DNA of 32,009 nt from an uncultured Clostridia bacterium (GCA_946623205.1 CAMOQV010000004.1:1-32009), one strand, 5' to 3'. Positions 7,675 through 16,722 are shown, numbered from the stretch's first letter. Numbers and translations: made by a program. Notes: generated from the sequence alone by a model not told the origin.

Positions 7675-9180
7675 TTATTTATTAGTTTTATCAAACATGT
7701 TGTCGATGAATTGCATTGTTTGTTCCAATTCTTCGACTTCTTTAGTTATCTTAAGATTTTGAATTTCTGGATATAATGATTGAATTTGTCTCAAGATAGT
7801 TGTCTTATATTTCTTAAGCTCTTCAATAATGTCATCTCTTTTAGATGAAATCCATAATTCTTTATTTACTATTCCGCCTTTTGTAGTTTGATCGTTTAGA
7901 ACTTGTTCACAAACGACTCTTTCAAAATGAGCAGACTTTTTATCACTTGTAATTAAATTCAACAAATCACCCCAAACTTTTCTAGGAGTAACAGTTGTCC
8001 CTTCTTTTGTATCCATTCCTTGGAATGTACGTTTAAATGCTTCTAAATCAGCAACTCTTCTTAATAAAGTTATCTCATCAATACTTGTAGAAACATCGCA
8101 TGCCTTAGCTACTGCCGTTTCAAGCACAACCTTTGGTTGAGATGAATATCTTAATGAGTTGTCTAATAACGCAAAAATTTCGGCCGCTCTATAAAGCTTA
8201 GAGTTATCTGCAGATAATGAAGCTTCTTTCATCTTCAAATAAATATCTGCTGGCAAAGCAAGTGAATCTTTAGCATCATTGCAATTTTTAACATATAAAA
8301 TGTTATTTAACATCTTTGCTAAATCTGAAGCTATAACTCTAACATCCTTACCAAGGTTAATTAGATTGTTTGTTAAAGCCAAAGCTTTATCTGTTTTACC
8401 CATTGCAATAGCATCACAAATTTCAAAAATATTTAGAGGTGATGAAGCACCTAAAACTTCAAGAACTGATTGATAATCAATTACGTTATCTCCGCAGTAT
8501 GAAATAATCATATCGGCAATAGATAATGTATCTCTTGCTGAACCATTGCCGGCTTCTGCGATTGCACGTACTGCTTCTGGTTCATATTTTCTTCCCTCTT
8601 GTTTAAAGATATATTCTAGATGAGCTACTAATTCATCATTTGGAATCAATCTAAAATCGAATCTTAAACATCTAGATATAATTGTTGCTGGAAGCTTTTG
8701 AACATCAGTTGTAGCCAAAATGAACACAACGTGTTCAGGTGGTTCTTCCAATGTCTTTAAAAATGCATTGAAAGCAGCAGTCGAAAGCATATGGACTTCG
8801 TCGATTATATATACTTTATAACGACCTGCTGTTGGCGCATAATTTACTTTATCTATAACTTGTCTAATATTTTCAACGCTGTTGTTTGATGCAGCATCAA
8901 GTTCAATAATATCTAGATTGTTTTCTCTAGATAATGCCTTACAAGCCGCACATTCACCGCAAGGAGATCCATCTTCTTTTGGATGAACACAATTAATTGC
9001 CTTAGCGAAAATTTTAGCAGTTGAAGTCTTACCTGTACCACGTGAACCTGTGAAAAGATATGCGTGAGCAATATTTCCTGTCAAAACAACATTCTTTAGT
9101 GTTTGACGGATATGTTGTTGCCCAATCATAGCATCAAAAGTTTGTGGACGATATTTACGATAAAGTGATGTATATGCCAT
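7675..9180 (-). CDS. dnaX: DNA polymerase III gamma/tau subunit
   Basis: Clamp-loader ATPase of the replisome. The 501 residues begin MAYTSLYRKYRPQTF, the near-universal DnaX start. Visible parts are Walker A GSRGTGKT (45-52), zinc cysteines 64, 74, 77 and 80, Walker B IIDEVHML (125-132), the SRC sensor motif (about 169-171), then the clamp-loader collar domain. The C-terminal part after about residue 370 is short, so there is little tau-like extension, and I saw no slippery A-run that would suggest programmed frameshifting. The ATG at 9180 lacks a ribosome site in the usual place; see the hairpin at 9190-9230. It is the first gene of dnaX-ybaB-recR. Confidence 0.96.
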   Translation of the reverse strand: MAYTSLYRKYRPQTFDAMIGQQHIRQTLKNVVLTGNIAHAYLFTGSRGTGKTSTAKIFAKAINCVHPKEDGSPCGECAACKALSRENNLDIIELDAASNNSVENIRQVIDKVNYAPTAGRYKVYIIDEVHMLSTAAFNAFLKTLEEPPEHVVFILATTDVQKLPATIISRCLRFDFRLIPNDELVAHLEYIFKQEGRKYEPEAVRAIAEAGNGSARDTLSIADMIISYCGDNVIDYQSVLEVLGASSPLNIFEICDAIAMGKTDKALALTNNLINLGKDVRVIASDLAKMLNNILYVKNCNDAKDSLALPADIYLKMKEASLSADNSKLYRAAEIFALLDNSLRYSSQPKVVLETAVAKACDVSTSIDEITLLRRVADLEAFKRTFQGMDTKEGTTVTPRKVWGDLLNLITSDKKSAHFERVVCEQVLNDQTTKGGIVNKELWISSKRDDIIEELKKYKTTILRQIQSLYPEIQNLKITKEVEELEQTMQFIDNMFDKTNK

Positions 9181-9189
9181 ATTAATGTT

Positions 9190-9230
9190 AAGTTTGCCGC
9201 CCCAATTTAGAGCGGCAAAACTCTCCTTTT
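9190..9230 (-). promoter_or_regulatory. Hairpin between the Shine-Dalgarno and the dnaX start
   Basis: On the minus strand AAAAGGAG (9230-9223) is followed directly by an inverted repeat whose core is TTTGCCGC/GCGGCAAA (9219-9212 and 9200-9193), extended by an AGT/ACT-like end, with a loop of about 11 bases. Nine more bases (AACATTAAT) lead to the ATG at 9180. In linear sequence the ribosome site is over 40 bases from the start. With the hairpin folded it would be about nine bases away. Without a T tract on this strand it is a poor terminator for the upstream symporter gene. Confidence 0.55.
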
Positions 9231-9238
9231 AATTATAA

Positions 9239-10924
9239 TTATTCTTCTTTCTTTTTCTTTGCTCTTGGCTTTGGTGTTTTTGCAGGAGTTTCTTCTTGTG
9301 GAGCTGGAGCATCCTTAGCCTCTTCGACGTTTACGTCTTCTGCAATACACTCAGCAATAGCTTCTTCGATTGGCTTAGCTTCATTTTGTTCGTCAACTGC
9401 AACTGTTGCTTCAACAAAATCTGTACTAGCTTGAGCGGCAGCTTTTCTAGCAGCAACTCTAGCAACAGCTTCAGCTTGTTCTTTTTCGTTGAATTTGTAG
9501 AACAATAGAGGAATAGCACAAGCAGCCATTGAAATACCACAAGCAAGTGTTGTAACTAACCAAATGTTAGACATAACGTTTGAAATAACGTCTATATCAT
9601 ATGAAGTTGGATCCAAACTTCCACCTGCTGTAACTGTAGCATAACCAGCCTTACCTAAAACTAGTAATGTAACGAATGCTGTTAAAGCCATACCAATTTT
9701 AGAGATAAGTGTTTGCATAGCATAGCAAATACCTTCTGCTCTCTTTCCTGTCTTATCTTCAAGATAGTCAATACTATCACCAATCATTGAATATGTTAAG
9801 ATGTTACTAAATCCTGTTGGCACACCAGCAATGATGATAATGATATAGAACATAATTTGAGCTAAACCTGTTGTTCCTGTGAATGCGCCATATTTTGCAT
9901 CATATCCCATAAAGAATAATGCGATTAATAATATACCACCAATAACGTGAGACCATAAGAATACATTTCTCTTACCAAACTTCTTAGATAGATATGGTGT
10001 TAGAAGTGTTGCAACTAAACCGCCTGGAACAACTAGCATGAACATTGCAGCTGCAAGTGATGTGTTACCAAGGTTAACTGATGCATAATATAAAGCTGTT
10101 GTCATATAGATTGTTCTTAAAGAACCAACTACACCGATAGCAATCATTAATAGAATTGGCTTGTTCTTAAACAACAACTTGATGTTATCTTTTAGAGATT
10201 CTTTTTCTTTGTTAGCTTCAAAGAATCTTTCTTTTGTATTTTTAAATCCTAAGAAGAATGGAGGAACAGCGATTAATACAGAAACAATAGCAATAATTAA
10301 GTATGCTGTTCTTAAAATGCTTGGATCTGGGTCTAATGCGCCTGTAATGATAGGAATAACTACAGATACTAAACCAGAACCAACTGTACAGAATAGACGA
10401 GCTACTGTTAACATTGTGTTTCTCTTATTTGTATCTGATGTCATTGAAGATGCTAGTCCCCAATATGGAACGTCTACAGATGTATATGCAATACCCCATA
10501 ACAAATAAATAACTGTTGAATATGCTAATTTAGCTGTTTGAGATACATCACCTGGTAGAGTTGTAAATAGCAATACTGTGAAGATTGCGATTGGGATTGG
10601 AGAGAACAATAAATATGGTCTCATCTTACCCCACTTAGACTTAGTTCTATCTACGATTGTTCCCATGATTGGATCATTGAAAGCATCGAACAATCTAGCG
10701 AATAAGAACATATATGCTAAGTACATAATACCGCTGTCATCAATTCCGCATGCAGTTGTTAAATAATACATGAAGAATGTTGTAACCAATTGACAAATAA
10801 TGTTTTGGCCTAAACCTGCAATAGAATAAGATACAACCTCTTTAGATTGCATTGAATTCTTATCTGATGAATCTACGCCGAGAATTTTGTCAAAAAACTT
10901 AGGTTTACTTGTTGTGTCCGTCAT
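9239..10924 (-). CDS. GPH-family (MelB-like) sugar:cation symporter
   Basis: Twelve-helix major-facilitator transporter of the glycoside-pentoside-hexuronide:cation symporter family. The diagnostic cytoplasmic block is present (RLFDAFNDPIMGTIVDRTKSKWGK split over residues 78-102), together with YWGLASSM and the second-half motif YLEDKTGKRAEG. Substrates in this family include melibiose, lactose and xylosides; with galK and galT nearby a galactoside is plausible but unproven. It has an extra hydrophilic C-terminal tail of about 83 residues (from about 479), rich in Ala and Glu and ending in a basic KKKK cluster, which most family members lack. GAGG precedes the ATG, and the gene has its own promoter. 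Confidence 0.88.
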   Translation of the reverse strand: MTDTTSKPKFFDKILGVDSSDKNSMQSKEVVSYSIAGLGQNIICQLVTTFFMYYLTTACGIDDSGIMYLAYMFLFARLFDAFNDPIMGTIVDRTKSKWGKMRPYLLFSPIPIAIFTVLLFTTLPGDVSQTAKLAYSTVIYLLWGIAYTSVDVPYWGLASSMTSDTNKRNTMLTVARLFCTVGSGLVSVVIPIITGALDPDPSILRTAYLIIAIVSVLIAVPPFFLGFKNTKERFFEANKEKESLKDNIKLLFKNKPILLMIAIGVVGSLRTIYMTTALYYASVNLGNTSLAAAMFMLVVPGGLVATLLTPYLSKKFGKRNVFLWSHVIGGILLIALFFMGYDAKYGAFTGTTGLAQIMFYIIIIIAGVPTGFSNILTYSMIGDSIDYLEDKTGKRAEGICYAMQTLISKIGMALTAFVTLLVLGKAGYATVTAGGSLDPTSYDIDVISNVMSNIWLVTTLACGISMAACAIPLLFYKFNEKEQAEAVARVAARKAAAQASTDFVEATVAVDEQNEAKPIEEAIAECIAEDVNVEEAKDAPAPQEETPAKTPKPRAKKKKEE

Positions 10925-10956
10925 AATTTAACCTCTTTTCTTATATTTATAATAAT

Positions 10957-10985
10957 ATAATAACACACATAAATTATGCGTTCAA
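10957..10985 (-). promoter_or_regulatory. Promoter of the GPH symporter gene
   Basis: TTGAAC (10985-10980), a 17-base spacer and TATTAT (10962-10957) on the minus strand. TGT just before the -10 box makes it an extended -10. It lies 32 bases upstream of the ATG. Confidence 0.7.
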
Positions 10986-10997
10986 TGAATAGTTTAA

Positions 10998-12455
10998 TTA
11001 TTTAACGAATTTTGAAATATTTTTGGCAACATCAGAAGCCAAAACTCCATATTGAGAATAATCTTTTTCTAAATCTTTTGCGCTTATTGCACACAAGTAT
11101 GCACCCATATATGCTGCTTGAATATTTTTATAACCTTGGGCTAAAAGCCCAACTATTACTCCAGATAAAGTGTCCCCAGATCCGCCCTTTGCAAGAGCTG
11201 GAGTTCCATTTACAACTAAATATTTTTCATTTTCATTTGCAATAATTGTAGATGAGCCTTTAAGTAGTAATGTTGCTTTTCTTCCCTTCATTAAATTATC
11301 TACAAATGTCATAGAATCTTCCAAAATTTCTTTAACATCTCTTGATGTCAATCTAGACAATTCTTTTGGATGTGGAGTTAAAATAACATTTTCTTTATCT
11401 AAAAGATAATCTATCTTACCTTCAAAGGCATTTAAGCCATCTGCATCAATTAAGATTGGACCATTAAAGTTTTCGATAACATAACGTATAATCTTTTCGT
11501 TTTCAGCCTTATTTGGGCCCATTCCTATACCAATTGCAATAGAAGTCGATTGAGATATAATCTTATCTAAATTATCTTTATCAAATTTAAGATATCCATC
11601 TTCATCTTTTAATAGCATAATAGTACTTTCAACAACTGATGGAGCTATGGCGTCATAAATAGATTTTGGAATCGCTAAAGTGTTTAATCCTGCACCGACT
11701 CTAAGAGCAGATACGCCCATGTTAGCAATCTTTATTGCACCAACAAAATTTTTGCATCCGCCTATGATTGTTGCCTTTCCAAAACTACCTTTATTTGTAT
11801 TATTATTTCGCTTATTAAAGACTATGTCTTTATCTTCAATAATTTTTGCCGTATTTTCAAAAGCTTCAATTCCAATATCTTTTACAACAATATCTCCAAT
11901 ATAATCTTTTCCATCTTGTAGAAAATGGCCATATTTAGCATATTGAATAGCTATAGTTTTTGATGCTTTAACTGCTTTATTTGTTACTCCACTTTGGCCA
12001 GATAATCCGCTTGGAATATCTACTGAAATAATATATGCATTCGATGCATTAATCTTCGCTATTATATCTTTGATATCTTCTCTAACTTCACCGCTAAATC
12101 CTGTTCCCAAAATACAATCAACAATGATATCTGCATTGTAGTCACACTTAGATATATCAAAGATATTTTCATATCCTTTTACTCTATCAAAAAAGTATTG
12201 AGAATCTTGAGATAATTTTTTAGATGTTAAATACAAATATGGTTTATAACCATCTTTTAAAAATAATTCTAAAAGCGCAATTCCATCTCCGCCATTATTA
12301 CCACCGCCTGAGATGATATATATCTTTTTATCTTTTCTATCTATTTCTTCATATACAGCTTTTGCTGCTCTTTGCATTAATGTTAATGAGCCAACTTTTT
12401 CAATTTGCTTTTGATCGAATAATTTCATTTGATTAATGCTTACACAATTCAACAT
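10998..12455 (-). CDS. nnr: Bifunctional NAD(P)H-hydrate epimerase / ADP-dependent dehydratase
   Basis: Repairs hydrated NADH and NADPH (NAD(P)HX). The 485 residues combine an N-terminal YjeF_N epimerase domain (about 1-210, with GGGNNGGDGIA at 50-60 and DCILGTGFSG) and a C-terminal ribokinase-like dehydratase domain (about 215-485, with GGCKNFVGA, LTPHPKELSRL and the catalytic-loop GGSGDTLSG, Asp428). All expected motifs look intact. The ATG at 12455 shares a base with the recX stop (TAATG), so translation is probably coupled. No hairpin terminator is seen after the stop, so some transcripts may run into the symporter gene. Confidence 0.95.
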   Translation of the reverse strand: MLNCVSINQMKLFDQKQIEKVGSLTLMQRAAKAVYEEIDRKDKKIYIISGGGNNGGDGIALLELFLKDGYKPYLYLTSKKLSQDSQYFFDRVKGYENIFDISKCDYNADIIVDCILGTGFSGEVREDIKDIIAKINASNAYIISVDIPSGLSGQSGVTNKAVKASKTIAIQYAKYGHFLQDGKDYIGDIVVKDIGIEAFENTAKIIEDKDIVFNKRNNNTNKGSFGKATIIGGCKNFVGAIKIANMGVSALRVGAGLNTLAIPKSIYDAIAPSVVESTIMLLKDEDGYLKFDKDNLDKIISQSTSIAIGIGMGPNKAENEKIIRYVIENFNGPILIDADGLNAFEGKIDYLLDKENVILTPHPKELSRLTSRDVKEILEDSMTFVDNLMKGRKATLLLKGSSTIIANENEKYLVVNGTPALAKGGSGDTLSGVIVGLLAQGYKNIQAAYMGAYLCAISAKDLEKDYSQYGVLASDVAKNISKFVK

Positions 12456-13072
12456 TACTCGTCCTCGTTTGCTCTAACCTTATCTATAGCAGATTTTATT
12501 TGCTCCCAATCATATCCTCTATATTGCAAGAATCTTACTAATTGCGCATAAACTTTTGGGTCATCTAAATCTTTGTTTAATGCTTTCTTCCTAGCCAAAA
12601 CTAAACAGCCATCTTCTTCGTCATAATCTTTCAACACTTCATCGATTATCTTTTGATCTATTCCCTTTAGCATCAACTCTTGTTTAAGCTTTAGCTTGCC
12701 TTTTAATTTTCTATTTTGGAATACATAGCTTTGTGCATATTTTTCATCATCAATATAGCCATAGCCTTTACATTTTTCTATAACATAATCTACGACTCTT
12801 TTTGAATATTGCTTATCATAAAGCTTATGCGTCATTTGCTTTTGAGATGGAACATATTTGCAAATATAATCAACTGCATAATTGAATGCATTTTCTTTTT
12901 CAGATTCAAAAACCATATCTAAAAGCTTTTCTTGTGAAATTTCTTTGCCTGGCAAAAGTTGATTTTGAATAACAACAAGCATAGACATAGCGCATGTAAA
13001 TTCGCCATCTAAAAACACATTGCATCTTTCTGGATTATGCTTTTGAGGTTCTACTTTAGTAATTTTAGCCAT
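12455..13072 (-). CDS. recX: RecX-family regulatory protein
   Basis: RecX proteins bind RecA filaments and limit or modulate recombination. The 205 residues show the family's repeated three-helix modules, for example YAVDYICKYVPSQKQMTHKL, then KGYGYIDDEKYAQSYV, LKQELMLKGID and RFLQYRGYDWEQIKSAI at the C terminus. It overlaps both neighbours by one base (TAATG at 13072 and 12455), an unusual coupling of a recombination regulator to a PurL homologue and to NAD(P)HX repair. recA is not in the window. Confidence 0.9.
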   Translation of the reverse strand: MAKITKVEPQKHNPERCNVFLDGEFTCAMSMLVVIQNQLLPGKEISQEKLLDMVFESEKENAFNYAVDYICKYVPSQKQMTHKLYDKQYSKRVVDYVIEKCKGYGYIDDEKYAQSYVFQNRKLKGKLKLKQELMLKGIDQKIIDEVLKDYDEEDGCLVLARKKALNKDLDDPKVYAQLVRFLQYRGYDWEQIKSAIDKVRANEDE

Positions 13073-16000
13073 TAGTCGAAATATTTCACTCCGCTTTCAA
13101 ATATCTTCATATCTAAATTGCCGTCTAAATTCTTATACAAATCTTTTGATACTCTTTCTGAATTACCTGTCTTTCCGAAGATTCTTCCATCTGGAGAAAT
13201 CAAGCCTTCAATAGCATACATACTACCATTTGGGTTGAATGGAGCTGTCATTGTAGCATTGCCTACAATGTCTACATATTGCGTAGCAACTAAACCATCT
13301 TTTATTAGATTTCCAACGGCCTCTTCTGTGCCGACAAATCTTCCTTCCTTATGAGATACAGGCACTAAGAATTGTTCACTTAATCTTGTCTCACTCAACC
13401 AAGGAGTCTTGTTTGTAGCAACTCTAATTCTTGCAATTGATGAAATATGCTTTGGAATTGTATTTGTTGCTAGCGTTGGCGCATTTATAGGCTTTTCTTG
13501 GGTAATCTTACCATATGGCAAAAGTCCTAAGTCTAATAGCGCTTTAAAACCGCTACCAATACCTAAAATCAAGCCATCTTTATTGTTTAACAATTCCATT
13601 ATTGCATCAGATACTTCTTCTGATCTAAACAAAATAGATATTTGTTTACTTAAGTTTCTAATTCCATCTGGAAGCGCCAAAATTTGTGTTTCTTGAATTC
13701 TCTTTGCGAACGCATCTATAGATTCCAAAACATCATCATGAGACATGTTTTTAAATCTAAATGTTTCTACATTTGCTTTTGCATCATAGAATGAAGAAAC
13801 TAAATCCCTTTCAGATAATGTGCCATCAAATATTGGGATTAATACTCTAGGCTTTATTCTTGGCGTTTGTTTTTCAACTTTTTTAGCACAAGAAATCAAA
13901 TTACCTGCATTACCATATTCTTTTGCTCTAACTGGATAAATAGAATCCAGTGGATCAATATATGCATCTATAACATCGCTCATTCTAAATTCAGAACCAC
14001 AAAGCTCTGCCGTATGTGTTCCATTTATTGTTGCGATATGCTTAATTTCAAATTTACTAAGTTCAGATAAATCTTCACCTTGAATTACAAAATCCCCAAG
14101 TAGTGGCGCATAGGAATCTTCAAAGATTTCTTCCCAAGTTGTTCCTAATCTATTGCCCATACAAGATTTAAATGTAGCAGAAATTACACCACCTTCTTCA
14201 ACGACGTTACAAGCCTTGATACCGCCTGTAATAATTGCTCTATGAAGTGCTACACATAATTCTTTATAGTATTTAAAATCTGGGACTCCATATTCATCTC
14301 TCTTTAGAGGAACATGGTATATTTCATTTAATGTTGGATCTTTGTGATCTTCAAATACATTAGAAATTGTCTTTGATGCTTTTGTTATACCTACAGCAAA
14401 AGAAATAAGTGTTGGAGGAACATCTAAATCCTCAAAACTTCCGCTCATTGAGTCCTTACCGCCAATTGCATAAACACCAAGCTTTTCTTGTGCATAGAAG
14501 GCACCTAGCATAGCACTGACAGCTTCGCCCCATCTTTCATCTTCATTTCTAAGCTTTTTAAAATACTCTTGCAAAGAAATATAAATATTTTCAATATCTA
14601 CACCTGCAGCAACTTGCTTGGATATAGACAAAATAATTGAATATATTGCTCCAACGAATGGAGATTTTTCTAATAGATTTGGTACACAGCCATATGTTAC
14701 TGCAGTTGCAGTATCAGTTTTGCCCTTTACTGGCAATTTCTGAACTGAAGCAATTGTTGGTGTCAATTGATATCTTCCGCCGTGTTGGGCAAGAACAGTT
14801 GATGCCCCAAGCGAGAAATCAAAAGTTTCACTAAGTCCCTTTTGAGAACAAACTTCTAATCTCTTTAATTCGCTCATAAGCGCAGTCTTGAAGTCACCCT
14901 CTTCAAACAAACGTCTTGTATCTTGATATGGCTTATCAAAATAATCAAACACATTTTGATCAGTAATGCTAGCTGATGCTTTTTCTTTTACAAGCGTACT
15001 ATCTTTAAAGAAGCTCTTTTTAACATCAAACAAGCACTTATTGTCATAGTACATTCTAATTCTTCTTGTTGATGTAATTGTAGCAACAGCCGCAGCTTCT
15101 AGATTCTCATCATTTGCAAGCGCAATGAATTTTGCTACATCGTCTTTAGACAACAATACTAAGAATCTATTTGGCGTTTCAGATACTGCAATATCTTCTC
15201 CTTTAATGTTGTCTTGTATTGTTGGAACAAACTCAAGGTTAATATCGATACCTTGGTCTATCATTTCAGATATTGCACAAGCAATACCGCCAACGCCGAT
15301 ATCAAATGCTTTCTTAATTAATAATGATGCTTCTTTATTTGCAAATAATCTTTGTAACTTTTTTAAAGTTAGAGGATCACCCTTTCTAATCTTTGTTTCC
15401 TTTTTAGTTCTAGCACCAACTATAACAATAACGTCATCTTTAACTTCTTTATCTCTTACAATCTCGTCTTGCTTAACAGCACCAACAACAAACGCACATT
15501 CAAGGTGCTTTGCTCTATATCCTCTATGATACAACTCATGTACAAGACAAAATGGTACACCAGTATGGTTAGCTGCTGCTGCAGCTCCCTTTGCAGATGT
15601 TCTTGAAATAGTAAATGGAGCATGCTTTCCTGGGATATCACTATCCTTAATTCTAGGATCAGAGTTTCCTGAAATTCTTGCTCCTTGATATACATATGCT
15701 CTTTCTGAGATAGGATCTCTTATAACGCCTTCAACACAAGTTGAAGCTCCTGAGAAAGGTTCGCCTTCTGTTTGAGAATTATCTGTTTCATTTTTAAATG
15801 ATACCCACCATTTTTGACCCTTTCCGTCTACATCGACATCTAATGCAATAGTAGAAGAATGGTCTTCTGGTGATTTTTCTAATTCTTTTAATTTACCTTT
15901 TTTGATTTGGTTGTTTTTAGATATTGTAGCGATATCCATTAAAGACATTACCTTTTGGGCATCCTTTTCTTTCATCTTTTTATACATATCCAAAGCTTTT

Positions 16001-16722
16001 TGAATATGTGGATTATCTGCTTTAATGGCTACCTTTGTAAGCTTTGTATTAAATGTGGTATGTCTTACTCTATCTGATAAATAAGTATCTAAAACTTTTA
16101 GCTCAAAACCAGATGGATCTCTACCTTCTTCTATGAAATAATCTTTTATCGCAAGCGCATCTTCTAAATCCATTTGAAGATTTTGATCTTCAATAAGTTT
16201 AACCAATTCTGCATCATTTAAGTTGTTAAATCCAGAGATGTTGTAATCGTCTTCTACCTCTTCTTCCTCTTCAACTAAAGTTAGTGGCATCTCCATTGAG
16301 CCTTCTTTATTAAAACGCTTATTAATGAAATAGTCTTTTAACTTATATAATTGTTCAGATGTAATTCCAGATATAGCATAAACAGTAGCTGCTTTTATGA
16401 TTGGATGAGAATCTGTTATTAAAACTAAATTTGAATAAATATCTGCAAGTTTATTATTGTATGAGCTATCTACTGATTCTACGACTATTGTTGAATAGTT
16501 TCTTCCAAGTGGAAATCTATCATACACAACTTCAGTAGCAACATCACTAAAAATTGTTGTCTTTGCTATATCAAAAATATTCTCACTCATGTTCTCAACA
16601 TCATATCTAACAAATTGTCTGAAGTCTTCGACTTCAATATCCAAATGGTTAAATATGTGCCTAACTCTTATAAACGCGTCTGAATATTCTGATTTCTTTT
16701 CAACAAAAATTCTCTTTATCAT
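13072..16722 (-). CDS. Catalytically degenerate PurL (FGAM synthase) homologue, probable pseudoenzyme
   Basis: Full-length 1216-residue relative of the clade II single-chain phosphoribosylformylglycinamidine synthase. The ATG at 16722 is chosen because AGGA lies six bases upstream and the family starts xxKRIFVEKK. Structural landmarks are kept: LKVLDTYLSD, the PFSGASTC..IRDP block, HGGRYQLTP, IGGKDSMSGSFEDLDVPPTL, FNPNGS..AIEG and the VKYF end. Catalytic signatures are not: SDHCRH is SDRVRH (216-221), ETHNHPT is ETDNSQT (312-318), the Gly-rich GRDG..GATGSS loop is missing after GARTKKET (about 436-443), the oxyanion-region GGFS is PDGI (about 1018), the glutaminase nucleophile GICNG is GIGSG (Gly1056), and GHSER is GNSER (Asn1187). 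No stop or frameshift is present. Normal FGAM synthase activity is therefore doubtful. It is the first gene of purL-like/recX/nnr. Confidence 0.9.
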   Translation of the reverse strand: MIKRIFVEKKSEYSDAFIRVRHIFNHLDIEVEDFRQFVRYDVENMSENIFDIAKTTIFSDVATEVVYDRFPLGRNYSTIVVESVDSSYNNKLADIYSNLVLITDSHPIIKAATVYAISGITSEQLYKLKDYFINKRFNKEGSMEMPLTLVEEEEEVEDDYNISGFNNLNDAELVKLIEDQNLQMDLEDALAIKDYFIEEGRDPSGFELKVLDTYLSDRVRHTTFNTKLTKVAIKADNPHIQKALDMYKKMKEKDAQKVMSLMDIATISKNNQIKKGKLKELEKSPEDHSSTIALDVDVDGKGQKWWVSFKNETDNSQTEGEPFSGASTCVEGVIRDPISERAYVYQGARISGNSDPRIKDSDIPGKHAPFTISRTSAKGAAAAANHTGVPFCLVHELYHRGYRAKHLECAFVVGAVKQDEIVRDKEVKDDVIVIVGARTKKETKIRKGDPLTLKKLQRLFANKEASLLIKKAFDIGVGGIACAISEMIDQGIDINLEFVPTIQDNIKGEDIAVSETPNRFLVLLSKDDVAKFIALANDENLEAAAVATITSTRRIRMYYDNKCLFDVKKSFFKDSTLVKEKASASITDQNVFDYFDKPYQDTRRLFEEGDFKTALMSELKRLEVCSQKGLSETFDFSLGASTVLAQHGGRYQLTPTIASVQKLPVKGKTDTATAVTYGCVPNLLEKSPFVGAIYSIILSISKQVAAGVDIENIYISLQEYFKKLRNEDERWGEAVSAMLGAFYAQEKLGVYAIGGKDSMSGSFEDLDVPPTLISFAVGITKASKTISNVFEDHKDPTLNEIYHVPLKRDEYGVPDFKYYKELCVALHRAIITGGIKACNVVEEGGVISATFKSCMGNRLGTTWEEIFEDSYAPLLGDFVIQGEDLSELSKFEIKHIATINGTHTAELCGSEFRMSDVIDAYIDPLDSIYPVRAKEYGNAGNLISCAKKVEKQTPRIKPRVLIPIFDGTLSERDLVSSFYDAKANVETFRFKNMSHDDVLESIDAFAKRIQETQILALPDGIRNLSKQISILFRSEEVSDAIMELLNNKDGLILGIGSGFKALLDLGLLPYGKITQEKPINAPTLATNTIPKHISSIARIRVATNKTPWLSETRLSEQFLVPVSHKEGRFVGTEEAVGNLIKDGLVATQYVDIVGNATMTAPFNPNGSMYAIEGLISPDGRIFGKTGNSERVSKDLYKNLDGNLDMKIFESGVKYFD

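Noticed and set aside
7675..9180. Programmed frameshift making a gamma form of DnaX
   Set aside because: No slippery A-run with a downstream stem was seen and the encoded protein is already short.
9190..9222. Terminator of the GPH symporter gene
   Set aside because: No T tract follows the stem on the minus strand, so intrinsic termination is unlikely.
9181..9238. 4.5S/SRP RNA upstream of dnaX, as in many Firmicutes
   Set aside because: The gap is only 58 bases and lacks the conserved SRP tetraloop region.
15125..15529. A 134-codon plus-strand frame inside the PurL-like gene
   Set aside because: No ribosome site or family resemblance; explained as the complement of a strongly coding region.
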